This document shows positions 10,756 to 18,792 of a stretch of DNA of 64,000 nt, piece by piece (within the stretch, counting starts at the first letter, position 1; each line of letters starts with the position of its first letter). A program made the translations under genes and the position numbers. This stretch comes from Hirschia baltica ATCC 49814. Its GTDB lineage: Bacteria > Pseudomonadota > Alphaproteobacteria > Caulobacterales > Hyphomonadaceae. The notes under the pieces are model-generated. The model was not told the DNA's origin, did not search any database, and was given only the letters and a program-made list of their open reading frames with translations. The DNA lies in contig NC_012982.1 in NCBI RefSeq assembly GCF_000023785.1, forward strand, positions 2,232,001-2,296,000. Direction: 5' to 3'.

Positions 10756-11487
10756 ATGACTTATTGTGTTGGAATGCTCTTAAACAAAGGGCTTATTTTC
10801 ATGTCAGACACACGCACAAATGCGGGTGTCGACAACATCTCGACTTTCAAAAAAATGTTCACATGGTCAAATCCTGGTGAACGAGTCATCACGATAATGA
10901 CTGCAGGAAACCTTGCAACGACTCAAGCACTTGTTTCCGTTTTGGATGAGCGCACCAAAGCCCCCAAAGACAGAAAACCTTCGATACTTCAAGCGCCTTC
11001 TATGTTTCAAGTCGCCAATATTATCGGTGACACCCTCCGGGAAATCATAAGAGACCAAAAAGATGAAGGCCAACAAGCGTCATCCACTTTCAACGCGACC
11101 ATTATTATCGGCGGCCAGATAAAAGGTTCTGAACCAAGGTTATTTCTGGTCTACCCTGAAGGTAATTTCATCGAAGCCAGCAAAGAAACACCGTTTTTCC
11201 CGATCGGAGAAACAAAATACGGCAAGCCCATTATTTTGCGTGCTTATGATCCTGATATGTCTTTCGAGCAGGCGACCAAATTGCTCATGGTTTCATTTGA
11301 TTCAACGATCAAAGCCAATCTCTCTGTAGACCTCCCTATCGATCTACAATGTTATGAAGCTAACAGCTTCAACGTCACACACGAAAAGAGAATCTATAAA
11401 GATGATGACTATTATCTCAGCATATCATCAGGCTGGGGCGACGCTTTAAAAGCGGCATTTGAAGAATTAGAAGATTTCAAATTTTAG
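10756..11487 (+). CDS. Anbu proteasome-like peptidase
   Basis: 243 residues, Anbu (ancestral beta subunit; COG3484), an Ntn hydrolase related to HslV and 20S proteasome beta subunits. After removal of Met, Thr1 would be the nucleophile (start MTYCVGMLLNKG), with Asp17 (MSDTRTNAG) and a lysine at about 32 (STFKKMF), matching the proteasome catalytic arrangement. A strong ribosome-binding site (AAGGAG) lies upstream. Known Anbu particles form open helical rings rather than a closed barrel, and no ATPase partner is known; none is seen here. Its placement after ATP-grasp, alpha-E and transglutaminase genes suggests hydrolysis of a special peptide rather than bulk proteolysis. Confidence 0.93.
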   Translation: MTYCVGMLLNKGLIFMSDTRTNAGVDNISTFKKMFTWSNPGERVITIMTAGNLATTQALVSVLDERTKAPKDRKPSILQAPSMFQVANIIGDTLREIIRDQKDEGQQASSTFNATIIIGGQIKGSEPRLFLVYPEGNFIEASKETPFFPIGETKYGKPIILRAYDPDMSFEQATKLLMVSFDSTIKANLSVDLPIDLQCYEANSFNVTHEKRIYKDDDYYLSISSGWGDALKAAFEELEDFKF

Positions 11488-11497
11488 CACCAACAAC

Positions 11498-12103
11498 TTA
11501 GATCGAATCCAATTGCTCATAAAGAGCCGCCCTTTCTTCTTTTGATAGAATGCGCGGCTCTACAATTGGATCGCCAGTGGAAGAATCAAAAAACGGATTT
11601 TGCTTGTAAGATCCAGTCAGCTTTGCTTTCACCACACCGGACAGGACTTTAAAAATAGTTCTTTTTACGCCCACTTGCTTAATAGGGCCGTTTATAGCTG
11701 TTTGAGTATTTACATTAAAGACACATGGCCCAAGCAGCTTATCTCGCTCCTCTCCCATTGTTGGGTACGTAATTCCAGTGTGGATCAATCCCACAAATGC
11801 GAATTTTTGATCACGCAATGTGTTGGCTATTGGCGTATTACAACAGCTAGAACGCCACCGCATAAGTCCATTTTTTGACAAACGTATACATTGAAGCTTT
11901 TCAACACCCTGCTCAAAGCTCACCAAAGCAGGTATTGTTTGGCACACCTGTGTTCCTCCATGCTCATCAAGAACTTTATTGGCATCACCAAGAAAAGCTG
12001 CTGCCTGACAATCCCTGCAATAACATTTGGCGCGATTTACTGTTTTGGGTGATGCGTTCGCTACATGCCCGACAATTTCTCCACATTCACAACCAATTTT
12101 CAT
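11498..12103 (-). CDS. GFA-like / DUF6151 zinc-binding protein
   Basis: 201 residues with paired cysteines at the start (IGCECGEIVGH), then AKCYCRDCQAAAFLG and RWRSSCCNTPIANT, the Cys pattern of the glutathione-dependent formaldehyde-activating (GFA) fold. It probably binds zinc; enzymatic activity is not predictable. The family name DUF6151 is recalled from memory. It converges on the Anbu gene with 10 bases between stops and is therefore not part of that operon. Confidence 0.7.
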   Translation of the reverse strand: MKIGCECGEIVGHVANASPKTVNRAKCYCRDCQAAAFLGDANKVLDEHGGTQVCQTIPALVSFEQGVEKLQCIRLSKNGLMRWRSSCCNTPIANTLRDQKFAFVGLIHTGITYPTMGEERDKLLGPCVFNVNTQTAINGPIKQVGVKRTIFKVLSGVVKAKLTGSYKQNPFFDSSTGDPIVEPRILSKEERAALYEQLDSI

Positions 12104-12293
12104 TTGATTCTCCCCGTTTCTCTATTTGGTATTGGCGCTTCCAAATCTATGTCCGTCAACGCTTGAAGAATTATCTACAGGAAACAAGCTACCTAAAAAT
12201 AAGCACTCCCCCTGACGTGGCGACACGGTTGTCAGTTGAAAATTGAAGCGTAAGCTTGCTCAAAATTCAAATTTTGCAAAACAGGACGCTTTA

Positions 12294-13229
12294 ATGTCAC
12301 TGACTTCCTCATTAAAAGATCGCTTGCAGCTTCCTGCTATAGCGTCTCCAATGTTCATCATCTCAAACCCTGATCTTGTTATCGCACAGTGCAAGGCCGG
12401 CATTGTAGGTTCATTTCCTTCACTCAATGCGCGCCAGCCGGGACAATTTGAAGAATGGCTCCAACGTTTAAATGAAGAAATTGGGCCTGAAGATGCGCCC
12501 TATGCCGTAAATCTCATTCTTCATCGCTCAAATGTTAGATTGGAAGAAGATCTTGCACTCTGCGTAAAATATAAAGTGCCGATGATCATCACATCCTTAG
12601 GTGCCAGAACAGATGTAAATGATGCTATTCACAGCTATGGGGGTATTGTTCTTCACGATGTAATCAATCAAAAGTTTGCCCACAAAGCGATCGAAAAAGG
12701 CGCAGATGGTTTAATCCTTGTCGCCGCTGGTGCTGGTGGTCATGCTGGGACACAATCTCCATTCGCATTAGTGCGTGAAACACGCGAATGGTTTGATGGT
12801 CCTATCGCTCTGTCAGGCTCGATTGGTCACGGAGCCTCCATTGCTGGCGCAATCGCAATGGGAGCAGATTTTGCTTATATGGGATCGATATTCATTGCCA
12901 CTGATGAAGCCAATGCAGTCGCAGGATACAAACAAATGATCGCGACCTGTTCAGCAGAAGATATACTCTATTCCAACATTTTTACCGGTGTACATGGCAA
13001 TTATCTTAAACCTTCCATCGTCAATGCTGGCCTAGACCCCGACAAATTGGCTGGGCAAGAAGCTGAAAAAATGGATTTCGCCGCCATGGGTAGTGATGCA
13101 AAAGCATGGAAAGATATCTGGGGCTGTGGCCAAGGCATTGGGACAATTAAAGATGTTCAACCCGCCTCCCAACTTATTGAGAGACTTAAATCAGAATACA
13201 AAACAGCATTGGCTAGATTAAACCAATAA
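12294..13229 (+). CDS. Nitronate monooxygenase family flavoprotein
   Basis: 311 residues, FMN-dependent TIM-barrel of the 2-nitropropane dioxygenase / nitronate monooxygenase family, which oxidises alkyl nitronates. The start MSLTSSLKDRLQLPAIASPM is preceded by AGGA; a TTG further upstream (12243) would add 17 unlikely residues. The catalytic histidine lies in LVAAGAGGHAGTQSPFAL, and phosphate-binding segments SGSIGHGASIAGAIAMGAD and YMGSIFIATDEA are present. It ends before a good terminator. Specific substrate is not clear. Confidence 0.88.
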   Translation: MSLTSSLKDRLQLPAIASPMFIISNPDLVIAQCKAGIVGSFPSLNARQPGQFEEWLQRLNEEIGPEDAPYAVNLILHRSNVRLEEDLALCVKYKVPMIITSLGARTDVNDAIHSYGGIVLHDVINQKFAHKAIEKGADGLILVAAGAGGHAGTQSPFALVRETREWFDGPIALSGSIGHGASIAGAIAMGADFAYMGSIFIATDEANAVAGYKQMIATCSAEDILYSNIFTGVHGNYLKPSIVNAGLDPDKLAGQEAEKMDFAAMGSDAKAWKDIWGCGQGIGTIKDVQPASQLIERLKSEYKTALARLNQ

Positions 13230-13245
13230 CGTTATCTCCCAAAGC

Positions 13246-13281
13246 AAAAGCCCGCTCCCTAAACAAAGGAAGCGGGCTTTT
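13246..13281. terminator. Bidirectional terminator
   Basis: 11-bp perfect stem AAAAGCCCGCT/AGCGGGCTTTT with a 14-base loop and T/A-rich flanks. It lies between the nitronate monooxygenase stop on the plus strand and the 3' end of tRNA-Trp on the minus strand and can serve both. Confidence 0.85.
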
Positions 13282-13290
13282 TGTTTCCAA

Positions 13291-13366
13291 TGGCAGGGGC
13301 AGAAGGACTCGAACCCTCGACCCTCGGTTTTGGAGACCGATGCTCTACCAACTGAGCTATACCCCT
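13291..13366 (-). tRNA. tRNA-Trp (CCA anticodon)
   Basis: 76 bases including an encoded 3' CCA. Acceptor stem AGGGGTA/TGCCCCT, D-arm AGCTCAGTTGGTAGAGC, anticodon loop CTCCAAA (CCA), T-arm GAGGGTTCGAGTCCTTC. Same strand as secE but 6 kb upstream of it. Confidence 0.97.
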
Positions 13367-13631
13367 ATATTGGAAAGGTGCTGATACGCTATCAGAAATA
13401 AAAACACAAGCAAAAGCTAGAGTGCCTCAATGTGATTTTTCATTTTTTTCTGCGATTGCTTCTATCTTTTCATCATGTCGAATAAAAAGCACTCAAAGGC
13501 ACAGAATGGCCCGTTTCTTGATACATTGTTATTCAGAAACGCTAAAACACGCTTTAAAAGGCCTTCATACTGCTTAGCTTGTACCGTTTGGTGACGGTTG
13601 ATGGTATTTTTAAGAGTGTTTTTTAAAGATT

Positions 13632-13650
13632 ATTCGCTTATATGGCGAAT
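13632..13650. promoter_or_regulatory. Inverted repeat upstream of the OPX gene
   Basis: ATTCGC-N7-GCGAAT, a perfect 6-bp inverted repeat 44 bases before the start of the polysaccharide export gene, followed by a short tandem TTTAAAAG repeat. The rest of the 327-base gap 13367-13693 shows no gene. An operator for exopolysaccharide control is a possibility by position only. Confidence 0.35.
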
Positions 13651-13693
13651 AGATTGGGAACTTTAAAAGTTTTAAAAGTCGGGAAGCAAAAAA

Positions 13694-14374
13694 ATGAATG
13701 TTATAACTAGCCTTAAACTCGCGCTTGCAGCAGGAGCCCTATTGGCTGTCACTGCATGCTCGACAGCAGCAGCAACAAGGGATGCAGATGCAGGCAGCGC
13801 TAGCATCCAGCCACCTGTTACTATGTCAACTCCGACACCAGTGCAGACACCGACAGCCACTCCCGTCAACGAATCACAAATGCCTTCATTTAGCAGAGCG
13901 AAACCAACAGATTCGTTGGGATACAAACTTGGCAATGGTGATACAGTCCGCATCACTGTCTTTGGTGAACCAGACCTTTCTGGTGAATTCCAAGTTGACG
14001 GAACTGGCATGATTTCAATGCCATTGATTGGTGAAATAGAAGCCACTGGCCAATCTGTGCGTCAGGTACAACGTTCACTTGAAGAGCAATTTCGCAATGG
14101 ATACCTAAACAATCCACGCATCTCTGCTGAGGTCATCAATTTCCGCCCATACTATATCCTTGGTGAAGTTAGCCGCCCTGGCGAATACCCCTACTCTGAC
14201 GGCCTAACCATCCTAAACGCAATTGCAACTGCCGAGGGATATACATACCGAGCCAACAAAAAAGTCATATTTGTACGCGGTGCAGGTGAAAAAGAAGAAC
14301 GTGAAGTCAAACTGACATCCACAACGCCTGTGCACCCAGGTGACACACTCCGCATTGGTGAGCGTCTGTTCTAA
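13694..14374 (+). CDS. Polysaccharide export lipoprotein, Wza/OPX family
   Basis: 226 residues. A lipoprotein signal ends at Cys22 (LLAVTACST), followed by a Pro/Thr-rich linker and the polysaccharide export domain (about residues 75-150: YKLGNGDTVRITVFGEPDLS, DGTGMISMPLIGEIEATG). One SLBB-like domain follows (YYILGEVSRPGEYPYSDG). OPX proteins form the outer-membrane/periplasmic exit channel in Wzx/Wzy-type polysaccharide export. It is short for the family, with a single SLBB, like Caulobacter HfsD-type proteins. It is a single gene between a tRNA and a terminator; its Wzc partner lies 9 kb downstream on the other strand. Confidence 0.93.
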   Translation: MNVITSLKLALAAGALLAVTACSTAAATRDADAGSASIQPPVTMSTPTPVQTPTATPVNESQMPSFSRAKPTDSLGYKLGNGDTVRITVFGEPDLSGEFQVDGTGMISMPLIGEIEATGQSVRQVQRSLEEQFRNGYLNNPRISAEVINFRPYYILGEVSRPGEYPYSDGLTILNAIATAEGYTYRANKKVIFVRGAGEKEEREVKLTSTTPVHPGDTLRIGERLF

Positions 14375-14407
14375 CTATCCCATTTGGTAAAGTTAAAACC
14401 AAATCAA

Positions 14408-14440
14408 CGGCACATGTATCATTGATCATGTGCCGTTTTT
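14408..14440 (+). terminator. Terminator after the OPX gene
   Basis: 9-bp perfect stem CGGCACATG/CATGTGCCG followed by a run of T, 34 bases after the stop of the polysaccharide export gene. Confidence 0.88.
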
Positions 14441-14500
14441 TATGTTTCACTCGCTGCCTAGATATTCTAATGCATAAACTTCCAAATTTTATAAAAAAAC

Positions 14501-14515
14501 GACTAGACGAACGCT
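14501..14515. repeat. Copy 1 of motif GACTAGACGARCGCT
   Basis: GACTAGACGAACGCT, found again with one change at 23394-23408. Here it is part of an inverted repeat ACTAG-N7-CTAGT about 35 bases upstream of tRNA-Gly. The shape resembles a TetR-family operator; role unknown. Confidence 0.4.
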
Positions 14516-14549
14516 AGTTAAATGCGCTAACAGTTCGTTTCTCTGATGA

Positions 14550-14623
14550 GCGGGTATAGCATAATGGTAATGCACTAGCCTTCCAAGCTATGTACCTCGG
14601 TTCGATTCCGTGTACCCGCTCCA
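14550..14623 (+). tRNA. tRNA-Gly (TCC anticodon)
   Basis: 74 bases with encoded CCA. Acceptor GCGGGTA/TACCCGC, anticodon loop CTTCCAA (TCC), T-arm CGGTTCGATTCCG. Confidence 0.97.
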
Positions 14624-14861
14624 TTCTCTTTCAATACCCTCCCCAAATACAACACCGCAATCAAGTGCATAAAACGACTTCTAGTTTGCGCAATTGGTGC
14701 AATTTTTGCTTATATGTACATTAGATAAAGGCGAGAGTTCTTTATTGGGAAATGTCATTTTCTAACTGAAATAGTCTCGCATTGCCTAACGTCAACTAGC
14801 TATAGTATAAAGTTATTTGAGCAAACAATTGAAACGACAACAGTAAAAAAGGGTTCGGGGA

Positions 14862-14933
14862 ATGAATGATACTGTTTTTCATACTTTAGACGATGCAAAA
14901 ACAATTCTTAAATTCCCTGTTGCGCAGGTGTAA
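14862..14933 (+). CDS. Possible 23-residue leader peptide before a glycosyltransferase
   Basis: ATG preceded by GGGG, encoding MNDTVFHTLDDAKTILKFPV plus AQV, then TAA. The stop is 3 bases before the ATG of the downstream GT2 gene and in the same reading frame. It could be a coupled leader peptide or an N-terminal extension cut off by a stop codon. The remaining part of the 14624-14861 gap shows no gene. Confidence 0.35.
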   Translation: MNDTVFHTLDDAKTILKFPVAQV

Positions 14934-14936
14934 TTC

Positions 14937-15944
14937 ATGTCGCTTCACCAAGATACAATTGCTGTTATCATCGCGGCATACAACGCTGAAAATACAATTG
15001 CTCAAGCTGTTTCCTCTGCCTTAAAGCAAACAATTGTTTCTCAAGTCATTGTCGTCGACGATGCCTCCAATGACGCAACATCTTCCAATGCGCAGCTAGC
15101 TGATGACGGAACAGATCGCTTAATCGTTGTAACGCAAGCTATCAATCAAGGCCCCGCTGCTGCACGTAATGTCGCTTTAGAACGCGTCACTGCAAATTGG
15201 TTTACCGTTCTTGACGCAGACGATTATATGCTGGAGGCACGCCTCGAAAAACTGCTTACACTGAACAATAACGAATATGATATTCTCGCAGACGACTTAT
15301 GGCTCGTGCGAGAGGGTGAATCCATTGATACCAAGACGTCCATGTTGGGTATTGATGCGCAAAGCGGCATCTCTCCGCTTACACTTGAAAGTTTCATCTC
15401 TGGCAACATTCCCCAAAAGGACAAAACCAGACGCGAACTTGGCTTCTTAAAGCCTATCATTCGAATGCAAGCCCTCAGAGATATCAAAACATACTATGAT
15501 GAGAGAATGCGTTTGGGCGAGGACTATGATCTATATGTACGCCTACTCGCAAACGGTGCCAAAGCTGGCCTCACACCAGCTTTGGGATATGTTGCCATAC
15601 GTCGCACGGATTCATTGAGCGGAAAACATGGGCACACTGATTTACAATTTCTCTATGAAAGTACACGCGCACATCAGAAACTGCCCAATCTATCTTCAGA
15701 AGCAAAACACCTCATGCGCCAAGCCCGCTCAAGCGTCTCACTAAGATATCGCTGGGCCAAAATGATACATGACAAAAAAGCAAAAAACCTTCTAGGTTTC
15801 TTATCTTGTTTCTTGACGTCTCCTAAAAACATCGCGCTCTTGCTGTCCAATCTAGTAACGTCAATTCTAGATAGAACCATGAAACCTGATAGCTCTAAAT
15901 CACCAACGGTCTATACTGCCCAAACGAACAAAGTCGCAAAGTAA
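14937..15944 (+). CDS. GT2 family glycosyltransferase
   Basis: 335 residues. GT-A fold with the start TIAVIIAAYNAENTIAQAV, nucleotide-binding VIVVDDASND, and the DxD-type motif in VLDADDYMLEARLEKL (about residues 92-107). A later acidic motif (MRLGEDYDLYVRLL) is typical of the acceptor side. It is cytosolic or membrane-associated, with no signal peptide. It probably adds a sugar to the lipid-linked repeat unit. It shares layout and short motifs (FLKP-I-R) with the GT2 at 27585-28544, suggesting paralogy. Confidence 0.9.
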   Translation: MSLHQDTIAVIIAAYNAENTIAQAVSSALKQTIVSQVIVVDDASNDATSSNAQLADDGTDRLIVVTQAINQGPAAARNVALERVTANWFTVLDADDYMLEARLEKLLTLNNNEYDILADDLWLVREGESIDTKTSMLGIDAQSGISPLTLESFISGNIPQKDKTRRELGFLKPIIRMQALRDIKTYYDERMRLGEDYDLYVRLLANGAKAGLTPALGYVAIRRTDSLSGKHGHTDLQFLYESTRAHQKLPNLSSEAKHLMRQARSSVSLRYRWAKMIHDKKAKNLLGFLSCFLTSPKNIALLLSNLVTSILDRTMKPDSSKSPTVYTAQTNKVAK

Positions 15945-16109
15945 AACGACGCCCTCATCAAAGGCAGATTAGCAAAATACGCGTTTTTCTTGAAAAAAAC
16001 CGACCAAACCACCCATAATACATAAATTTTCTGGCTAGCTATTAAGATTATCTTGTCGATGATGGAATTAGAGTTTCATCAACAAAGTATTTTTGTCAGG
16101 TGATCTCTT

Positions 16110-16316
16110 ATGGATAGCTACATTTCAGCGACAAGTCAGGACGCACGTGTCATAGAGCTAGATGCATATAGACACGGCTCAAACTTTTCGTCTTACTCTG
16201 ACGCAGAACCCAACGAAACAAAATGGGCTGCTTGGCAGACTCTATTATTTATCTTGGTCACATGTGGAAGCTTTTGGCTTTCCGTTGGATGGTCTCTAAA
16301 AGCAATATTTGGATAA
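16110..16316 (+). CDS. Small single-pass membrane protein, unknown
   Basis: 68 residues, not recognised. The first 40 residues are polar; residues about 43-66 form one membrane helix (TLLFILVTCGSFWLSVGWSL). It stands alone between a GT2 gene and a terminator, within the exopolysaccharide region. The 165-base upstream gap would hold its promoter. An accessory role in the polysaccharide machinery is possible but unsupported. Confidence 0.6.
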   Translation: MDSYISATSQDARVIELDAYRHGSNFSSYSDAEPNETKWAAWQTLLFILVTCGSFWLSVGWSLKAIFG

Positions 16317-16366
16317 GTAGAAATTCAAATTTTACAGCTCAAATATTTACCCAATAATCCAAAATC

Positions 16367-16404
16367 AAAAAAGCCTCCTGAAACTTAATTCAGGAGGCTT
16401 TTTT
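16367..16404. terminator. Bidirectional terminator
   Basis: 14-bp perfect stem AAAAAAGCCTCCTG/CAGGAGGCTTTTTT between the small membrane protein (plus) and the sugar transferase (minus). Poly-A and poly-T flanks make it work in both directions. Confidence 0.92.
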
Positions 16405-16446
16405 ATTTATCGGGATATATCGGATGAAGATATATGAAGATGCTTT

Positions 16447-17154
16447 CTAGTAAGCACCCTTACCTAACAATACTGCTGGGATTGATATAAAGAGAATTTT
16501 GATATCGTTCCAAAGCGACCATTCACGGACATATTTAACATCAAGCTCGACGCGTTTTTCAAAACCAGTATCGCTACGTCCACTCAACTGCCACAAGCCA
16601 AGAACACCTGGACGCACACTACAATAGACAGCAAAGTCTGACATGCCACCATAATCAGGCGTTTCTGCACGTGTAATCGTACGAGGCCCAATAACCGACA
16701 TCTCACCTTTGATGATGTTCAGAAGTTGCGGCAATTCATCCAAGCTGGATTTACGCAAGAAGTGTCCAATATTGGTAATACGTGGGTCTTTTTTCAGCTT
16801 CTTAAACTGACGCCATTCAGCAGCTGCTTTAGGGTCGTTTTCCAAGACTGATTTCAATTGTTCTTCTGCATTTAAAACCATTGTTCTAAATTTATAACAG
16901 TAGAATTCTTTGCCATCGACACCAATACGGCGCTGTTTAAACAGTGCAGGACCGCCATCATTCATCTTTATTAGCACTGCAATCAGTACATAAAGTGGGA
17001 ATAGAAAAACAACTACTCCCAATGCGAGTGCAACATCTAAGAAGCGCTTTGCGCCACTAAGGCGCGCCTTCGACCAGTTACTTTGATTTTGATCAACTCC
17101 GCTTAATCCACTAACGAAGCCACCTTCAATAATTGTATTGTGTTTCACAGCCAT
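16447..17154 (-). CDS. Undecaprenyl-phosphate sugar-1-phosphate transferase (ExoY/WbaP-like)
   Basis: 235 residues, the initiating enzyme that moves a sugar-1-phosphate from a nucleotide sugar to undecaprenyl phosphate in the inner membrane. One membrane hairpin segment (FLDVALALGVVVFLFPLYVL, about residues 38-58) is followed by the catalytic PHPT domain: FKQRRIGVDGKEFYCYKFRT, LRKSSLDELPQLLNIIKGEM (Asp-Glu pair) and MSVIGPR. Only the short ExoY/PssY-type form is present, without the WbaP N-terminal membrane domain. It is the only initiating transferase in the window, so it probably starts at least the first polysaccharide. Start chosen at the ATG complementary to 17152-17154. Confidence 0.93.
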   Translation of the reverse strand: MAVKHNTIIEGGFVSGLSGVDQNQSNWSKARLSGAKRFLDVALALGVVVFLFPLYVLIAVLIKMNDGGPALFKQRRIGVDGKEFYCYKFRTMVLNAEEQLKSVLENDPKAAAEWRQFKKLKKDPRITNIGHFLRKSSLDELPQLLNIIKGEMSVIGPRTITRAETPDYGGMSDFAVYCSVRPGVLGLWQLSGRSDTGFEKRVELDVKYVREWSLWNDIKILFISIPAVLLGKGAY

Positions 17155-17604
17155 TCATCCCATTCGCGTGCTCTACACAGGGGTCCTCGCAAGAACCGCG
17201 CCAGTTCCACAACAGACTCAAATTTGAATTGTCAAAAACTGAAAAAACACCCACCGACTCTACTCTAAAAGTTAATTCAATCGTCTAAATTTGGGAGGAA
17301 AATTTAACTCTTTTAAGTCTCCCATCCCATTTGTCAGACTTATTTTTACAAATAGAGCAACAGAAAAGAATTGCAATGCGTTAATGTAGTTTTTCTCCAA
17401 AGAAGAGAATTTATTTAGCAGTGCATTCTTATTAGGCATTATTGACTTAATTTGGACATGTGTTGCGTGATAAAGCAACCATTTAAATACTGCTTATTAA
17501 ATACAGATACAATACTCTCAAGCACCCGCTCTAATAAATATTTTCATCAACCAAATAATAGAAACACACATACGTGATGAATACATGAGCACGAACAGCG
17601 AATA
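17155..17604. other. 450-base intergenic region
   Basis: AT-rich gap between the sugar transferase and the SDR gene, both on the minus strand. It should hold the sugar transferase promoter. A weak inverted repeat GGGAG...CTCCC spans about 17291-17323. An open frame of 68 codons at 17272-17478 has no ribosome-binding site and no recognisable protein features, so it is not called. Confidence 0.5.
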
Positions 17605-18396
17605 CTATTCATTCTCACTACCAGGTGCCGCTGCAGATCCCGCTAACAATCCACCATCAACGTTAAGTTCTGAGCCTGTCATATACTTAACATCATCACT
17701 TGCAAGTAAAAGTGTTAACGCTGCAACTTCTTCAACAGTTCCAAACCTTTTTAAAGGTGTTGACGCCACCATAGCGGCTTCATTTGCATCTCTATCTGCA
17801 CCATCGCCCAGCATAGCGTCCCATATTGGTGTCATTATCGCTGCGGGGTGCACTGAATTACACCGAATGTTCCAGCCTTTTTGGGCGCAATATAGCGCAA
17901 CACTCTTAGTATGGTTGCGAATCGCTGCCTTAGATGAAGCATAAGCTGCGGCTCCGGGGATGCCCACAATCCCAGATCGGGAAGACATATTGATGATAGA
18001 GCCTTCGCCACGCTCTTTCATCGCGCGTATTGCGTAACGACATCCCAAGAATGTGCCATCAAGATTTACCTGATGGACCCAACGCCATTCTTCAAATGAA
18101 ACATTTTCCGGATCATGAGGCGAGACTCGCTCCTCAAAACCGGTAATTCCAGCATTATTAACCACCACATCTATCTGAGGAAACTTTTCCTCGACAGCAT
18201 CCCAAGCTTTTTCTGATGAAACATCCAGATAAAAGAACTCGCCGCCAATTTCATTCGCGAGCTGCTTGCCTTTATCTTCATTGATGTCGGTCACAATAAC
18301 ATGTGCGCCCTGCTCCGAGAATAAACGGCAAATTCCTTCGCCAATTCCCATTGCTGCCCCAGTTACCAAACATTTTTTTCCGCTTAATTTTGTCAT
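17605..18396 (-). CDS. Short-chain dehydrogenase/reductase
   Basis: 263 residues, classical SDR using NAD(P). Cofactor-binding TGAAMGIGEG (about residues 12-21), NNAG in VVVNNAGITG, catalytic Ser and the YxxxK in AAYASSKAA, and C-terminal MTGSELNVDGGLL are all present. Asp near the end of beta-2 (VTDINEDKG) suggests a preference for NAD(H). It resembles cyclohexanol- or 3-beta-hydroxysteroid-dehydrogenase-like SDRs, but the substrate cannot be set. It stands alone. Confidence 0.9.
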   Translation of the reverse strand: MTKLSGKKCLVTGAAMGIGEGICRLFSEQGAHVIVTDINEDKGKQLANEIGGEFFYLDVSSEKAWDAVEEKFPQIDVVVNNAGITGFEERVSPHDPENVSFEEWRWVHQVNLDGTFLGCRYAIRAMKERGEGSIINMSSRSGIVGIPGAAAYASSKAAIRNHTKSVALYCAQKGWNIRCNSVHPAAIMTPIWDAMLGDGADRDANEAAMVASTPLKRFGTVEEVAALTLLLASDDVKYMTGSELNVDGGLLAGSAAAPGSENE

Positions 18397-18602
18397 AGAT
18401 CATCTCAAACAACCTCTTGGCCAAGCCAAGAGCACTTGAACGCATACGACTCAATTTAACACACAGTAATGACAGTATTGAATCAGATCGTATGGATACA
18501 TTAGAAATAGGCTTAATAATTATGTGCAAATAAGGAGCACTCAACAAAAACCTAAATCATCAAACACGATCCTAAAAAATTGCTTTGGTTAAAAGCAGTA
18601 AA

Positions 18603-18687
18603 TGGTGGAGGGGACTGGATTCGAACCAGTGTACGCTATGCGGGCGGATTTACAATCCGCTGGATTTAACCACTCTCCCACCCCTCC
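18603..18687 (-). tRNA. tRNA-Tyr (GTA anticodon)
   Basis: 85 bases with encoded CCA and a long variable arm (class II). Acceptor GGAGGGG/CCCCTCC, anticodon loop TTGTAAA (GTA), T-arm CTGGTTCGAATCCAG. Divergent from rlmB. Confidence 0.97.
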
Positions 18688-18792
18688 AAGGGTGTAACAC
18701 TCTATAAGTGTTAGTAAGATCTATGCTTGACGACAGCTCAAAAACACTTCTAAGCCTGCAATCAATAACCTCACGAAGGGCGCTTTATAGAC

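Noticed and set aside
17272-17478. 68-codon minus-strand frame in an intergenic gap
   Set aside because: No ribosome-binding site, AT-rich low-quality composition and no recognisable feature.
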